The notes below the pieces were generated by a model. The model saw nothing but the letters and a program-made list of their open reading frames with translations. It was not told the DNA's origin and did not search any database. From Paucimonas sp. (GTDB lineage Bacteria; Pseudomonadota; Gammaproteobacteria; Pseudomonadales; Pseudomonadaceae): 64,000 bases of DNA. Each line of letters begins with the position of its first letter. Within the stretch, counting starts at the first letter, position 1. This document shows, one piece after another, positions 53,834 through 63,974 of the stretch. The translations under genes were made by a program, and so were the position numbers. The stretch lies in assembly GCA_031253995.1 (NCBI GenBank), contig JAIRVG010000061.1, positions 1 through 64,000 of the forward strand, read 5' to 3'.

Positions 53834-55252
53834 TTACCTTGTTGTTGTCGGGTGGGGGATCGCTTTGCGGTCCTGTAGACGGCGAATGGTGTAAAGCACC
53901 AGGGACAACATGAGGATGCCGATGCCCGTGGCGACTTCCTTAAGGCCGCCATAGCCGGCAAGCTCCGCAGAGGCAGTGCCCACCACCACGACCACGCCGG
54001 TAAACAGGCTGAGCACCCAGGCCACCGCGATCCAGCCACGGCCCAGGCGCACCGGGCGCGGCAGGTCGGGCGCATCGCGGCGCAACAGGATGAAGCCGGA
54101 CAGCGCGAAGAAGATCGCCACCAGGTAGCCGATATTGGCGGTCACCAGCATCGCCAGCGGCGAGGACAGCAGGAAGATCATCGCCAGGTTCAGCACCACA
54201 GCGACGCTCATGCAGCGCCCCGGCACCTGGTGCTTGTTCAGGGTGCCCAGCTGGCGGATGGTCAGGCCTTCCAGGGCCATGCCGTAGAGCGCGCGGGAAC
54301 CGTCGGCCAGGGCCGCATTGAGGCCCATGAACAGGCCGACCAGCAGCGCGGCGATGAAGAAGTCGCTGAAGCCGTTGCCGACCACCGCGTTGAAGGCATC
54401 GATATAGAAACCGCTCGGATTGGCCAGCGCCGCCTCGCGGTCCACCAGCCCGCCAAGGCCGAAGGCCACGGCGGCGAAGACCAGCACCGTGTAGCTGCCA
54501 GACGTCAGCAGGGCCAGGCGCATGTCGCGCTGGCTACGGTATTCCGGGCCGAAGGCGGCGCACATCTCGGTGCCATAGGCGCTCCAGCTGACCAGGAACA
54601 GCCACACCAGCGCGGTGCGCCAGAAGGTCCAGTCCAGCACCAGCGGCTCGTCCAGGGCATGCTGGAAACGGGCGAAGCTCCAGCCCTCGCCGAACACCGG
54701 CGACACCGCCAGCACCAGGATCGGCACCAGCAACAACGCGCCCATGTACTTGGACACGGACGCTGCCATGTGCACGCCCAGGCGGTTGAACTGCCAGAAC
54801 AGCAGCAACAGGCCGGCACCGATCAGTTGCGGCAGCCCGACGCTGAGCGGGCCGAATTCATGGACCCAGCCCTGGCTGGCAAACCACTGCGCCTGGATCA
54901 GCGCACCGGTGCTGACGCTGACGATGGACAGCACCGCCGACCAGCCCAGCCAGTAGCCGAACGAGGCCAGCGGCCCGACCAGGGTGCAGCGCCGGCGCCA
55001 GCCCTCGGTGGCGATCATGGCGATGCCGCCGGGCTTGTCCGGGAACATTGCCGAGACTTCGAGGAAGATCCAGTTCTGGCAGGCGCCGATGGTGGCCGAG
55101 CCAACCCAGAGCGCCAGGGCGCCCACCGGGCCGAGCACGCCGAGGGCGAAGCCGAAGGAGGCGAAGATGGAGCCGGACACCGCCATCGACAGGGCGAAGG
55201 CATCGGTCCAGCGCAGGGTCTGCTGCAGGTGCTGGCTGTTGTTGTTATTCAT
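53834..55252 (-). CDS. APC family amino acid/polyamine permease
   Basis: LRWTDAFALSMAVSGSIFASFGFALGVLGPVGALALWVG; 12-TM pattern; SRALYGMALEGLTIRQLGTLNKHQVPGRCM. Confidence 0.88.
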   Translation of the reverse strand: MNNNNSQHLQQTLRWTDAFALSMAVSGSIFASFGFALGVLGPVGALALWVGSATIGACQNWIFLEVSAMFPDKPGGIAMIATEGWRRRCTLVGPLASFGYWLGWSAVLSIVSVSTGALIQAQWFASQGWVHEFGPLSVGLPQLIGAGLLLLFWQFNRLGVHMAASVSKYMGALLLVPILVLAVSPVFGEGWSFARFQHALDEPLVLDWTFWRTALVWLFLVSWSAYGTEMCAAFGPEYRSQRDMRLALLTSGSYTVLVFAAVAFGLGGLVDREAALANPSGFYIDAFNAVVGNGFSDFFIAALLVGLFMGLNAALADGSRALYGMALEGLTIRQLGTLNKHQVPGRCMSVAVVLNLAMIFLLSSPLAMLVTANIGYLVAIFFALSGFILLRRDAPDLPRPVRLGRGWIAVAWVLSLFTGVVVVVGTASAELAGYGGLKEVATGIGILMLSLVLYTIRRLQDRKAIPHPTTTR

Positions 55253-55443
55253 GGCCGGGTACGCAGTGAGGGATACGAGCCCTGATCATCTGCCCTTCTC
55301 GCCCACGCCACCACGTCCTGCCGTGCCAGGCGCTTGCCTGGCCGTGCCACCGGTCAGCGAGCGACAAGGCACCTTGAAACAACAATTAACATGTTAGTAA
55401 ATTTGCTCACCACAAGAACAACATCTGCCGCCCGAGGTGAGCG

Positions 55444-56391
55444 ATGAATCATTCCTTGCAGCACGCCCATCTGTTCCGCGGTCGCGAAGGCTTCGAAGCC
55501 TGGCACGGCGATCTCGCCTCCAGTTGCGGCACCTTCCATGTCGAGCCCCCGCTCGACGAACGCATCACCCGTTTCCAGGGCGCCGTCACCGCGCTGGACA
55601 GCCGGCACAGCCATATCGAGGGCGCGCGCATCACCAGCAACTGCTCCCATGTGCACCGCTCGTTGCGGGACATCCGTGGCGACGACAAGGATTTCTTCTA
55701 CCTGGTGATGCAACTCGACGGCGAAGCCCTGATCGACCAGTGCGACCGCGAAACCCGCCTGACCCGTGGCGACCTGGTGCTGCTGGACGTGGCCCGGCCC
55801 AGCGACTTCCGCTTTCGTGGCCTGAGCGACCAGGTCTCGGTGATCCTGCCGCGCAGCGAGGTGCTGCTGCGCTTCAAGGAACAACGCCTGTGCCTCAACC
55901 AGCGGATCGAGGCGGGTTCGGCCATCGGGGCGATGAGTGCCATGCTGGTCCGGCAACTGACCCTCGACAGCCAGCTGTCCAGCCAGGAATCCCAGGCCGT
56001 GCTCGATGCGATCCTGGCCTTGCTTCGTCCGGTGCTGACTTCACAACCGAGCGAGGCAGCCCAGGTCGCGCCGTCCGTAGTGATGAACAAGGCCAAGGCC
56101 TTCATCGAGCATCACCTGGCGGATGAAACCCTCTGCCCGGAACGCATCGCGGCGGCCGCCGGCACTTCGGTGCGCAACCTGCACCGCCTGTTCGCCCTGG
56201 CCGACACCAGCGTCGGCCGCTACATCCTCCTGCGCCGCCTGCAGCGTTGCGCCGAAGCGATCCTGCAAAGCGAGCTGAAGATCACCCATATCGCGCTGAG
56301 CTGGGGGTTCAAGGAACTGAGTCATTTTTCCCGGGCGTTCAAGAGTGAGTTCGGGGTTTCGCCGAGTGCATACCGTGAGGTGCACGGGTGA
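55444..56391 (+). CDS. AraC family transcriptional regulator
   Basis: C-terminal double HTH: ICPERIAAAAGTSVRNLHRLFALADTSVGRYI...ITHIALSWGFKELSHFSRAFKSEFGVSPSAYR. Confidence 0.93.
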   Translation: MNHSLQHAHLFRGREGFEAWHGDLASSCGTFHVEPPLDERITRFQGAVTALDSRHSHIEGARITSNCSHVHRSLRDIRGDDKDFFYLVMQLDGEALIDQCDRETRLTRGDLVLLDVARPSDFRFRGLSDQVSVILPRSEVLLRFKEQRLCLNQRIEAGSAIGAMSAMLVRQLTLDSQLSSQESQAVLDAILALLRPVLTSQPSEAAQVAPSVVMNKAKAFIEHHLADETLCPERIAAAAGTSVRNLHRLFALADTSVGRYILLRRLQRCAEAILQSELKITHIALSWGFKELSHFSRAFKSEFGVSPSAYREVHG

Positions 56392-56406
56392 AACCTGCCG
56401 GGCTCG

Positions 56407-56562
56407 CTACACCACCTTGCTCCCCTGACGGATCACCTTGAACACCGCCCGCGTTGCACGTGGCAGCGCGTGCTTGCCCCGGGCTGCCTCTCTGAAATGC
56501 GGCAGCTCTCCCCACAGGTCATGATCACCCACCAGGTAGAAGCGGTGCTTGGGCAGGTGTCA
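56407..56562 (-). pseudogene. C-terminal remnant of an unidentified gene next to hipA
   Basis: Minus frame LPKHRFYLVGDHDLWGELPHFREAARGKHALPRATRAVFKVIRQGSKVV*; preceded by an in-frame TGA, no start. Confidence 0.45.
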
Positions 56563-56570
56563 CTTGGCTG

Positions 56571-57773
56571 TCAGTGACCAAAGGTACGAATGAACGGCCC
56601 GGCACTCTTTCTGATCGCTGTCACCACATGCCCTGCCCGCTCGCACAACTCCGGGAATCGGGCCAGCACACGCTCCAGGGCCGCCAGATGATTGCGGATA
56701 ACCTCGTCTGGTCGTTCCACGTTGCACTGAACGGCAAAGTCCAGTAATCCCTGCCGTGATGCGAACAACGATTTGTTGCCCGCCAGGTCCAATGCCAGCA
56801 CGTCTTCCGGAATGTAGGCAGTGGTATTGACGATGTCGTAGGCCGGCGCCAGACGGGCGTCACGCTGGGTCGGGTCCGAGTACAGCAAGCCAAAGTTCTT
56901 AAGATGGGCATCACCATTGCCGACGATGCAACTCAACGCGACACTGGCAAAAAGCTCCTGCAGCGAGTGCTGTTGATGCTGTGCCGGACAAAACAGCCGG
57001 ATCGCCTTGGCGATGGCTGCATAGCTCTTGCTGTATTTCTGCTCGGTGGAAAGCCCCATCAGCACGGCCATGTCCTCGAAGCCTATCGGGTTGAGTTGCT
57101 CATCACGGTCGAAGCGACGCATCACAAACAGCTTCCCGTTGTTCGAGAGATGAAATTCCGGCACCGTCAGCCCGGCTTCCTTTGCCACTGACATACAGAG
57201 GAATTCGTTGATCGCCAGACCAGGAAAATCGGCGCGGCCGCTCTTGATGATCAGATCGGAAGTCTTCGAGGTGAAGCGCTGCGTATTGTCCGAGATGTGT
57301 TCTGGAACCATTACCTTTGGCTGCACACCTGAAATGCCTGCCCGAAGGATGTAGCGGTCAACAAGGCCCGCAAAAATATCCTCGGCTCCATCCCAGGCAA
57401 GAATCTCCTCCAGGCGTTCACCCGGAAATCTCTGCCGCTCCAGCAGGTCATCGACGGCCTTCGAACTGACCGCAACCCGACCGATCGGTGCGCTACTGCC
57501 GGACAACGCCAGCAACAACATGGGATCGACGTTGACAAGTTTGGCCAGACGGTTACGCAACTGCTCCAGCACATAGCCTTCCGGCAGGTTCATCTGGAAG
57601 ACCGGGTGCAGGTCACGGCTTCGATACTCATCGAGCCTGATCGGCATCAACAGGCTGATGGCGGCACGGACATCAGCATCATCGTGATAACGGAACAGAT
57701 AATCTTCTGCACCGCTCAGGATGAGCCCGCTGCTCCCTTGAGGCGTAGTGACCTTCATCGACATGCTCATCAA
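56571..57773 (-). CDS. hipA: HipA family serine/threonine kinase toxin
   Basis: ISGVQPKVMVPEH (phosphorylation loop), SCIVGNGDAHLKNFGLLY, LAPAYDIVNT. Confidence 0.92.
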   Translation of the reverse strand: MMSMSMKVTTPQGSSGLILSGAEDYLFRYHDDADVRAAISLLMPIRLDEYRSRDLHPVFQMNLPEGYVLEQLRNRLAKLVNVDPMLLLALSGSSAPIGRVAVSSKAVDDLLERQRFPGERLEEILAWDGAEDIFAGLVDRYILRAGISGVQPKVMVPEHISDNTQRFTSKTSDLIIKSGRADFPGLAINEFLCMSVAKEAGLTVPEFHLSNNGKLFVMRRFDRDEQLNPIGFEDMAVLMGLSTEQKYSKSYAAIAKAIRLFCPAQHQQHSLQELFASVALSCIVGNGDAHLKNFGLLYSDPTQRDARLAPAYDIVNTTAYIPEDVLALDLAGNKSLFASRQGLLDFAVQCNVERPDEVIRNHLAALERVLARFPELCERAGHVVTAIRKSAGPFIRTFGH

Positions 57774-58021
57774 TCGAACAACCCGTGAATTTCATCCAGT
57801 GTGGGCATGGCTGCCGGTATGACTTCCAGCTCGCAATCCAGCGCCGCCAGCACCTTTGCATAGGCAGACATGCCTACCGCCATGCTGCCCTTTTCGACAG
57901 CTATGACCTTTTGCCGGGTCAACCCGGCAAGCGAGGCGAGGTCGGCCTGGGTCAGACCACGATTCAATCGGCGCAGGCGGATCTTCTCTGCCAGACGTGT
58001 GACAAGCAGTGTGGCGTCCAT
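57770..58021 (-). CDS. hipB: HipB-like HTH antitoxin
   Basis: LAEKIRLRRLNRGLTQADLASLAGLTRQKVIAVEKGSMAVGMSAYAKVLAAL; 4-nt overlap with hipA. Confidence 0.9.
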   Translation of the reverse strand: MDATLLVTRLAEKIRLRRLNRGLTQADLASLAGLTRQKVIAVEKGSMAVGMSAYAKVLAALDCELEVIPAAMPTLDEIHGLFD

Positions 58022-58067
58022 GTTATGTATACGTAACAAATTAGATTGAAAGTAACGTATACATAAC
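58022..58067. promoter_or_regulatory. near-perfect inverted repeat at hipBA promoter (putative HipB operator)
   Basis: gttatgtatacgtaac ... gtaacgtatacataac, 15/16 matches, 14-nt spacer. Confidence 0.7.
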
Positions 58068-58186
58068 TTTCATCAAAAGCCAGCAGGCACCGCCGAACGG
58101 CACGCAGTGGCTTGTGGGAGTTCACCCAGCCCTGCGGGGCTGCGCTGCCGCGCAGAGAACATGGATCGAGTGCTCGACGCGGACCT

Positions 58187-58291
58187 TGTGGGAGCGGGTT
58201 CACCCGCGATGGCGATGGTGGATTCACCTCCGTAATCGCGGGTAAACCCGCTCCCACAAGGTCCCTGCTAAATCAATGAGTTATGTGTTGT
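58187..58291. repeat. REP family B composite (IR head plus conserved tail)
   Basis: tgtgggagcgggttcacccgcgatggcgatggtggattcacctccgtaatcgcgggtaaacccgctcccacaaggtccctgctaaatcaatgagttatgtgttg. Confidence 0.85.
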
Positions 58292-58313
58292 TCCATGAAC
58301 TCATGAAAGAAAC

Positions 58314-58345
58314 GAAAAAGGGGCCGCATAAGCGGCCCCTTTTCG
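58314..58345. terminator. terminator (oprD-type gene)
   Basis: aaaaaggggccgcataagcggccccttttc. Confidence 0.85.
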
Positions 58346-58358
58346 TACGGCATCAGGA

Positions 58359-59639
58359 TCAGAAGATGCTGATCGGGTACTCGACGAAGATACGGACTTC
58401 GTTGCCGTCGTCGTTGTACTTGGAAACACGGACGTTTTCCGAAGTGCGCAGCCAGGAGCTACGTACTTTCAGGCTCAGGTCCTTGGCAGGGCCTTCCTGA
58501 ACGACGTACTTGAACTGGTTGAAGATTTCGCGCTCGGTACCTTCGCCATTGCCGTTGGTGTTGATGTTGTCACCACGCACGTAAGCAACGTTGTAGGTCA
58601 GGCCCGGTACGCCGAAGGCGCCGAAGTCCAGACCGTAGGCAATCTGCCAGGAACGCTCGTCTTCAGCGTTGAAGTCGGACCAGTAGGAGTTGGCCAGGTA
58701 GATGGTCGAACCACCGTCACCAACGTCGCCGACATTCTGGTACGAGCCGTACAGGTAGCCAGTGCTGCCGGTGCTGCGCTGGTGAGCGATGGTCACCGAG
58801 TGAGGACCGAAGGCGTAGGTGGCCGCCAGGCTCCAGATGGTGTTGTCGTCGCCGCTCAGCTTGGCCTTCTGTACGTACTTCTTGTCGATGTCCGACTTGT
58901 AGCCGTTGAAGTCCAGGGTCAGGGACTGGTCGTTGGAGATAGCGTGTACGTAGTTGACGCCCAGGTAGTGCTTCTTCAGCACGTCTTCGACATCGGAGGT
59001 GTACAGCGAGGCGGTCAGGTTCGGCATGAACTTGTAGCTACCGCCGAAGACGTTGATCGACTTCAGGCCGCTGTCACGCTGCTCGGTGGACTTGCGCGCT
59101 TCGCGGGTGTAACGACCGGCGTTCAGCTCCAGGCCTTCGATTTCCTTGGAGTTGATCGAGGTGCCGGTGTAGCTTTCTGGCAGCAGGCGGGCGTCGTCGT
59201 ATTGCAGGACCGGCAGGGCCGGCATCTGGTCGCCGTACTTCAGCACGGTGTTGGAAACGCGGAACTTGATCGCTGCACCACCACGGGAGATGTCGTGCTG
59301 GGCGTTGCCGCTGTCGCCACGCTTGAAGAAGTCGATGCCGGGAGCATCGTTATGGCCAGTGCCGCCATCCAGACGCACGCCGTACAGGCCGAATGCGTCG
59401 ACGCCGACACCCACGGTGCCCTGGGTGAAGCCGGAGCTGAATTTACCGATGAAGCCCTGACCCCACATCATCTGGTCATTGTTGGTGTGCTTCTTGTCGC
59501 GGTTCATGTAGGCATTGCGCAGCAGCAGGGTGGCGCTGCTGTCTTCAACGAAGCCCTTGGAGGCTGCCTGATCGTTGGCCATTGCTTGGGTAGCGGCCAT
59601 GAGCCCCAGTGCGAGCAGACTGATCCGGGTTTTCAACAT
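58359..59639 (-). CDS. OprD family outer membrane porin
   Basis: MLKTRISLLALGLMAATQAMANDQAASKGFVEDSSATLLLRNAYMNRDKK... ; C-terminal VEYPISIF. Confidence 0.95.
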   Translation of the reverse strand: MLKTRISLLALGLMAATQAMANDQAASKGFVEDSSATLLLRNAYMNRDKKHTNNDQMMWGQGFIGKFSSGFTQGTVGVGVDAFGLYGVRLDGGTGHNDAPGIDFFKRGDSGNAQHDISRGGAAIKFRVSNTVLKYGDQMPALPVLQYDDARLLPESYTGTSINSKEIEGLELNAGRYTREARKSTEQRDSGLKSINVFGGSYKFMPNLTASLYTSDVEDVLKKHYLGVNYVHAISNDQSLTLDFNGYKSDIDKKYVQKAKLSGDDNTIWSLAATYAFGPHSVTIAHQRSTGSTGYLYGSYQNVGDVGDGGSTIYLANSYWSDFNAEDERSWQIAYGLDFGAFGVPGLTYNVAYVRGDNINTNGNGEGTEREIFNQFKYVVQEGPAKDLSLKVRSSWLRTSENVRVSKYNDDGNEVRIFVEYPISIF

Positions 59640-59728
59640 CTTGTTTTCCTTATTACGTGATTTGATACGCGCTGCAGCCAAACGCCAGACCACGCCCCCT
59701 GCGTGGGTTGACGCTCACGGACTGAAAA

Positions 59729-59770
59729 CAAAAGGCCCGCGTGCGAGTGATCGCAGCGGGCCTTTTATTA
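59729..59770. terminator. hairpin with T tract
   Basis: aaaaggcccgcgtgcgagtgatcgcagcgggccttttatt. Confidence 0.65.
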
Positions 59771-60129
59771 TTTGAGTCTTGGCCGAAGGGCCTACAGGCG
59801 TAGGGGTCGAATCCTATCCGTGGGCGGAACGGCCTGTCAAAAAATCGTGAAAGAATGATGGCAAGTTTCATGATTTTTGCTACCGATGGCGCAAATTCCG
59901 ACGAAGTCGGGTGAAACCATTCAATCCGCAGCGAGAAAAATCCAGGAACCTGGATCCAAAATCACCAGGAACGTGCCGCGTTCTTGGCAGAAACTCCGAA
60001 AATCCAAATCTGATACATTTAGATACAAATAGCCATTACGCAAACGACTAAAGGGTTAACGTTTGCAAATGCCAAGCATTATCATCCGCGCGTTTTTACA
60101 CCCAACAACACCGCCGGATATCTATTCAG

Positions 60130-62220
60130 ATGCCTTCCCACTGCCGCCTTACCCCTGTGTCCCTGGGTTTATCCCTATTGTTCGGCTCCAGCCTGGCCCT
60201 GGCTGCCAGCACCACCCTGCCGGAACTGTCGGTCACCGCAGACCGCGATAGCGAACGCGATGATCCACGGGTCAAGGAGGTGACCACGGCGACCCGCACC
60301 TCGACCCCGGTGCGCTACGTGCCGCAGGCGGTCGACTCGATCAAGACCAGCAACACGCTGGACTACGGCACCACCGAGCTAGGCAAGGCCCTGAGCGGCC
60401 TGCCCAACGTCAGCAGCGGTGCCGACACTCGTTTCGACAGCGTGCGCATCCGCGGCTTCGACGCCAGCAACGACTTCTACCTGGACGGCATCCGCGACGA
60501 CAGCCAGTACGTCCGCGATCTGAACAACATCGAACGGGTCGAGGTGCTCAAGGGCCCGGCGGCGGTGCTCTATGGCCGGGGCAGCCAGGGCGGGATCATC
60601 AACCGGGTGAGCAAGGCGCCGGAGGCCGGTCGCCGTTCCTCCATCGAAGTCCAGGGCGGCAGCGAAGACCTGCGCAGCCTCTACGCCGACCTCAGCGCCG
60701 ACCCGAGCGACACCATCAGCCTGCGCCTGAACATGGGCAATCGCGACAACAACAGTTTCCGCGACGGCGTCGATGGCAACCGCCAACTGTTCGCGCCGTC
60801 CATGAGCTGGCAACTGACGCCGGACCTGAACTGGCTGGTGCAATACGAATACAGCCGCTTCAACCGCACCCCGGACCGTGGCATTCCTGGCAACCCGCTG
60901 ACGGGCCGTCCGGCGGATGTCAGCCGCAGCACCACCTACGGCGACACCCGGCGCGACTACATCGACGACCGTGCCGAATCGCTGCGCTCGCGCCTCAACT
61001 ACCAGTTGAACGAAAACTGGCAGCTGCGCCACACCCTCGGCCTGATCACCCTGGCCAGCGACTTCGACAACACCTACCTGACCGGCTACACCCCGGCCAC
61101 CGGCCTGGTGACCCGCCAGCGCTGGCAGCAGGACCTGGACACCCGCAACCTGCTCAACAACCTGGAAGCCGAAGGCCGGATCGACACCTATGGCCTGGAG
61201 CACACGCTGCTGGTCGGCCTGGAGCTGGGTGAACAGCGACGCAATTCGCTGCTGCACACCGGCGGCACCAGCGTGCCAGCGGTGAACATCTTCAATCCGA
61301 ACCAGAACCTGCAACACACCGGACGCATGACCGTGTCCAGCGACAACCACACCCGCGTCGAAAGCAGCGGCCTGTATGTGCAGGACCAGATCCGCCTCAA
61401 CGATCAGTGGCAGATCCTGGCCGGCGTGCGCTTCGACCGTTTCGAGGTGGAAACCACCAGCAAGGTCAACGGTCGCAACGAGAAGCAGGACAGCACCGGC
61501 ACCAGTCCGCGCCTGGGCGTGGTCTATTCGCCGTGGAAGGAGCACTCCTTCTACGCCTCGTGGAGCAAGACCTTCTCGCCACCGGGTGGCGGCCTGATCG
61601 GCATCACTCCCGGCGCGGCGGGCAACACCAACTCGACCGACCCGGAAACCACCCGGCAGAAGGAAATCGGGGTCAAGAGCGACTGGCTGGACGAGCGCCT
61701 GAGCACCACCCTCGCGGTGTACGAGCTGGAACTGTACAACCGCCGCAACCGCGACCCGCTGGACCTGGAACGCTGGATCCTCACCGGCTTGCAACGCTCC
61801 CGCGGCATCGAGCTGACGGCCACCGGCAAGCTGGGTGGCGACTGGTACGTGCGTGGCGGGATCGGCCTGCAGGACGCGACCATCGTCGACGACACCGACG
61901 GCAACGCCGGCAACCGCGTGGCGGACGTGGCCGAGCGCAATGGCAGCCTGTTCATTACCTGGAAACCGGAAATGGGCTGGTACGCCGAGACCGGCCTGAC
62001 CTTCGTCGGCGAGCGTTATGCCGATACCAGGAACAGCATCGTCCTGCCGGGCTATGGCACCTGGGATGCACTGGCGGGCTACCGGACCAAGGACTGGGAC
62101 CTGCGCGCGGCGCTGAGCAACATCACCGACAAGACCTACTATGCGTCGGCGACCAGTGCGGCACAGATCCAGTTCGGTGATCCGCGCAGCCTGGTGGTGA
62201 CGGGGACCTATAGCTTCTGA
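60130..62220 (+). CDS. TonB-dependent siderophore receptor
   Basis: Plug domain VRIRGFDASNDFYLDGIRDDSQYVRDLNNIERVEVLKGPAAVLYGRGSQGGIINRVSK; C-terminal VVTGTYSF. Confidence 0.95.
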   Translation: MPSHCRLTPVSLGLSLLFGSSLALAASTTLPELSVTADRDSERDDPRVKEVTTATRTSTPVRYVPQAVDSIKTSNTLDYGTTELGKALSGLPNVSSGADTRFDSVRIRGFDASNDFYLDGIRDDSQYVRDLNNIERVEVLKGPAAVLYGRGSQGGIINRVSKAPEAGRRSSIEVQGGSEDLRSLYADLSADPSDTISLRLNMGNRDNNSFRDGVDGNRQLFAPSMSWQLTPDLNWLVQYEYSRFNRTPDRGIPGNPLTGRPADVSRSTTYGDTRRDYIDDRAESLRSRLNYQLNENWQLRHTLGLITLASDFDNTYLTGYTPATGLVTRQRWQQDLDTRNLLNNLEAEGRIDTYGLEHTLLVGLELGEQRRNSLLHTGGTSVPAVNIFNPNQNLQHTGRMTVSSDNHTRVESSGLYVQDQIRLNDQWQILAGVRFDRFEVETTSKVNGRNEKQDSTGTSPRLGVVYSPWKEHSFYASWSKTFSPPGGGLIGITPGAAGNTNSTDPETTRQKEIGVKSDWLDERLSTTLAVYELELYNRRNRDPLDLERWILTGLQRSRGIELTATGKLGGDWYVRGGIGLQDATIVDDTDGNAGNRVADVAERNGSLFITWKPEMGWYAETGLTFVGERYADTRNSIVLPGYGTWDALAGYRTKDWDLRAALSNITDKTYYASATSAAQIQFGDPRSLVVTGTYSF

Positions 62221-62252
62221 ATCGGACCCTCAGAGAACCAGACCGCAAGTGC

Positions 62253-62415
62253 GCCGCGATCAGCGTAGGAGCGGATTCATCCGCGATCGGCGGCGCAGCC
62301 GTCGTAAAACCTGAGTCCCGAGTTCTCCTGACACACCGCGGACTCAGGTTTTATGGCCGCTTCGCGCCCAATCGCGGATAAATCCGCTCCTACGCCGTCC
62401 CTGCTAAATCAACGA
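62253..62415. repeat. diverged REP family B composite with internal insert and conserved tail
   Basis: gtaggagcggattcatccgcgatcggcggcgcagccgtcgtaaaacctgagtcccgag...aatcgcggataaatccgctcctacgccgtccctgctaaatcaacg. Confidence 0.75.
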
Positions 62416-62455
62416 AAAAGGGCGCCCCCGTCCCCCGGTGGCGCCCTTCTTTCAT
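62414..62455. terminator. hairpin terminator
   Basis: aaaaagggcgcccccgtcccccggtggcgcccttcttt. Confidence 0.75.
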
Positions 62456-62471
62456 TTCAACCGCTGCCCTC

Positions 62472-62672
62472 TCAGCCGTGCCAGATCCCTGCCAGAGCAT
62501 CGAGCTCGGCTTCGGTGATCAGACCCGCTGGATAACGCTCCTCCAGCAAACGCCGTGGATCGGTCTTCCTGACCCGGATTGGTCCGTTGTGCTTCAACCA
62601 CTGCGCCAAGACCTGGAGCGCTTCGTGATTCATGACTGTCGGGTGCATAGCCGTCTCACGTGCTGCATTCAT
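62472..62672 (-). CDS. short hypothetical protein
   Basis: MNHEALQVLAQWLKHNGPIRVRKTDPRRLLEERYPAGLITEAELDALAGIWHG; sits between terminator and aguA; plausible composition only. Confidence 0.4.
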   Translation of the reverse strand: MNAARETAMHPTVMNHEALQVLAQWLKHNGPIRVRKTDPRRLLEERYPAGLITEAELDALAGIWHG

Positions 62673-62823
62673 TTCACACGTACTCCCCCAGAGGCGTGAG
62701 CGACTAAATTACTCAACTTTTATGACAACTCCGCGCAGAGCAACCGCCATCCATCTGCCGAGTAACACTCCAAAACCAATACAAGAGCTGTGCCATGCCC
62801 CAGGCCGGCCGTCGTCCGGGCAG

Positions 62824-62855
62824 AAAAAAGCCCGTCATCGGACGGGCTTCTTTTC
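62824..62855. terminator. aguA terminator
   Basis: gaaaaaagcccgtcatcggacgggcttctttt. Confidence 0.85.
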
Positions 62856-62864
62856 ACTGGTTTT

Positions 62865-63974
62865 TCAACGCGTTACTGGCGCCGGTTGCTGCTGGGTCAG
62901 GCAGTGGATGTTGCCCCCACCGAGCAGCAGCTCACGACCAGGCACCATCACCACTTCGTGCGCCGGGAAGAGACGCGCGAGGATCGCTCTGGCCTCGGCA
63001 TCCGCAGGGTCGTTGAAGCTCGGCGCGATGATGCCGCCGTTGACGATCAGGAAGTTGACATAGGAACCTGCCAGGCGCACCGAAGGGTTGCGCTCCTGGC
63101 TGCCAGCGACCAGGTCGACGCCGTCGCATTCGTCCTGGGTGGCGTACAGCGGGCCCGGAATCGGCATCTTGTGCACCACGAACGAACGACCCTTGGCATC
63201 ACGCTGGCTTTCCAGCACCGCCAGGGCAGCGCGGCAGCGGCTGTAGTTGGGGTCCTTGGAATCATCGGTCCAGGCCAGTAACACTTCGCCCGGGCTGACG
63301 TAACAGCAGAAGTTGTCGACGTGGCCGTCGGTCTCGTCGTTGTACAGGCCGTCCGGCAGCCAGACGATGGTGTCCACCGCCAGGTTCTCGCGCAGGATGG
63401 CTTCGATCTGCTCGCGGTTCAGGTGCGGGTTGCGGTTGGCGTTGAGCAGGCATTCCTCGGTGGTGATCAGGGTGCCTTCGCCGTCGACGTGGATCGAACC
63501 ACCTTCGAGCACGAAGCCCTCGGTGACGTAGCGCGCAGTACGCTCCATGCCCATGATCTTGCCGGCCACCTGCTCGTCACGGTTCCACGGCGCATACAGG
63601 CCGCCATTGAAACCGCCCCAGGCATTGAAGCCCCAGTCCACGCCGCGCACTTCGCCGCTGTCGTTGATGACGAAGGTCGGGCCGGTGTCACGCACCCAGG
63701 CGTCGTCGTTGCTGATTTCCACCACGCGGATGTTCGGCTCGTTACCCAGGCGCGACACGGCGTTCTCGTACTGCCCCGCGGAAACACCAACGGTCACCGG
63801 CTCGAAACGGGCGATGGCCTTGGCCACGGCGGTGTGGGCAGCCTGCGCCGGCTTGCCGCCCAGGCGCCAGTTGTCCGGACGCTCCGGCCAGATCATCCAG
63901 ACCTGGGTCTGCGGCGCCCATTCGGCGGGCATGTGGAAGCCATCGGCACGGGGAGTGGAGGTCAGCGTCTTCAT
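62865..63974 (-). CDS. aguA: agmatine deiminase
   Basis: [59 protein letters not shown]. Confidence 0.97.
   Translation of the reverse strand: MKTLTSTPRADGFHMPAEWAPQTQVWMIWPERPDNWRLGGKPAQAAHTAVAKAIARFEPVTVGVSAGQYENAVSRLGNEPNIRVVEISNDDAWVRDTGPTFVINDSGEVRGVDWGFNAWGGFNGGLYAPWNRDEQVAGKIMGMERTARYVTEGFVLEGGSIHVDGEGTLITTEECLLNANRNPHLNREQIEAILRENLAVDTIVWLPDGLYNDETDGHVDNFCCYVSPGEVLLAWTDDSKDPNYSRCRAALAVLESQRDAKGRSFVVHKMPIPGPLYATQDECDGVDLVAGSQERNPSVRLAGSYVNFLIVNGGIIAPSFNDPADAEARAILARLFPAHEVVMVPGRELLLGGGNIHCLTQQQPAPVTR

Noticed and set aside
52063-53913. 616-aa plus ORF antisense to the porin, SnoaL and oxidoreductase genes
   Set aside because: Antisense artefact; crosses gene boundaries on the other strand.
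60003-60080. Fur box upstream of the TonB receptor
   Set aside because: Only partial matches such as gcattatcatc; no convincing 19-bp Fur box found by eye.
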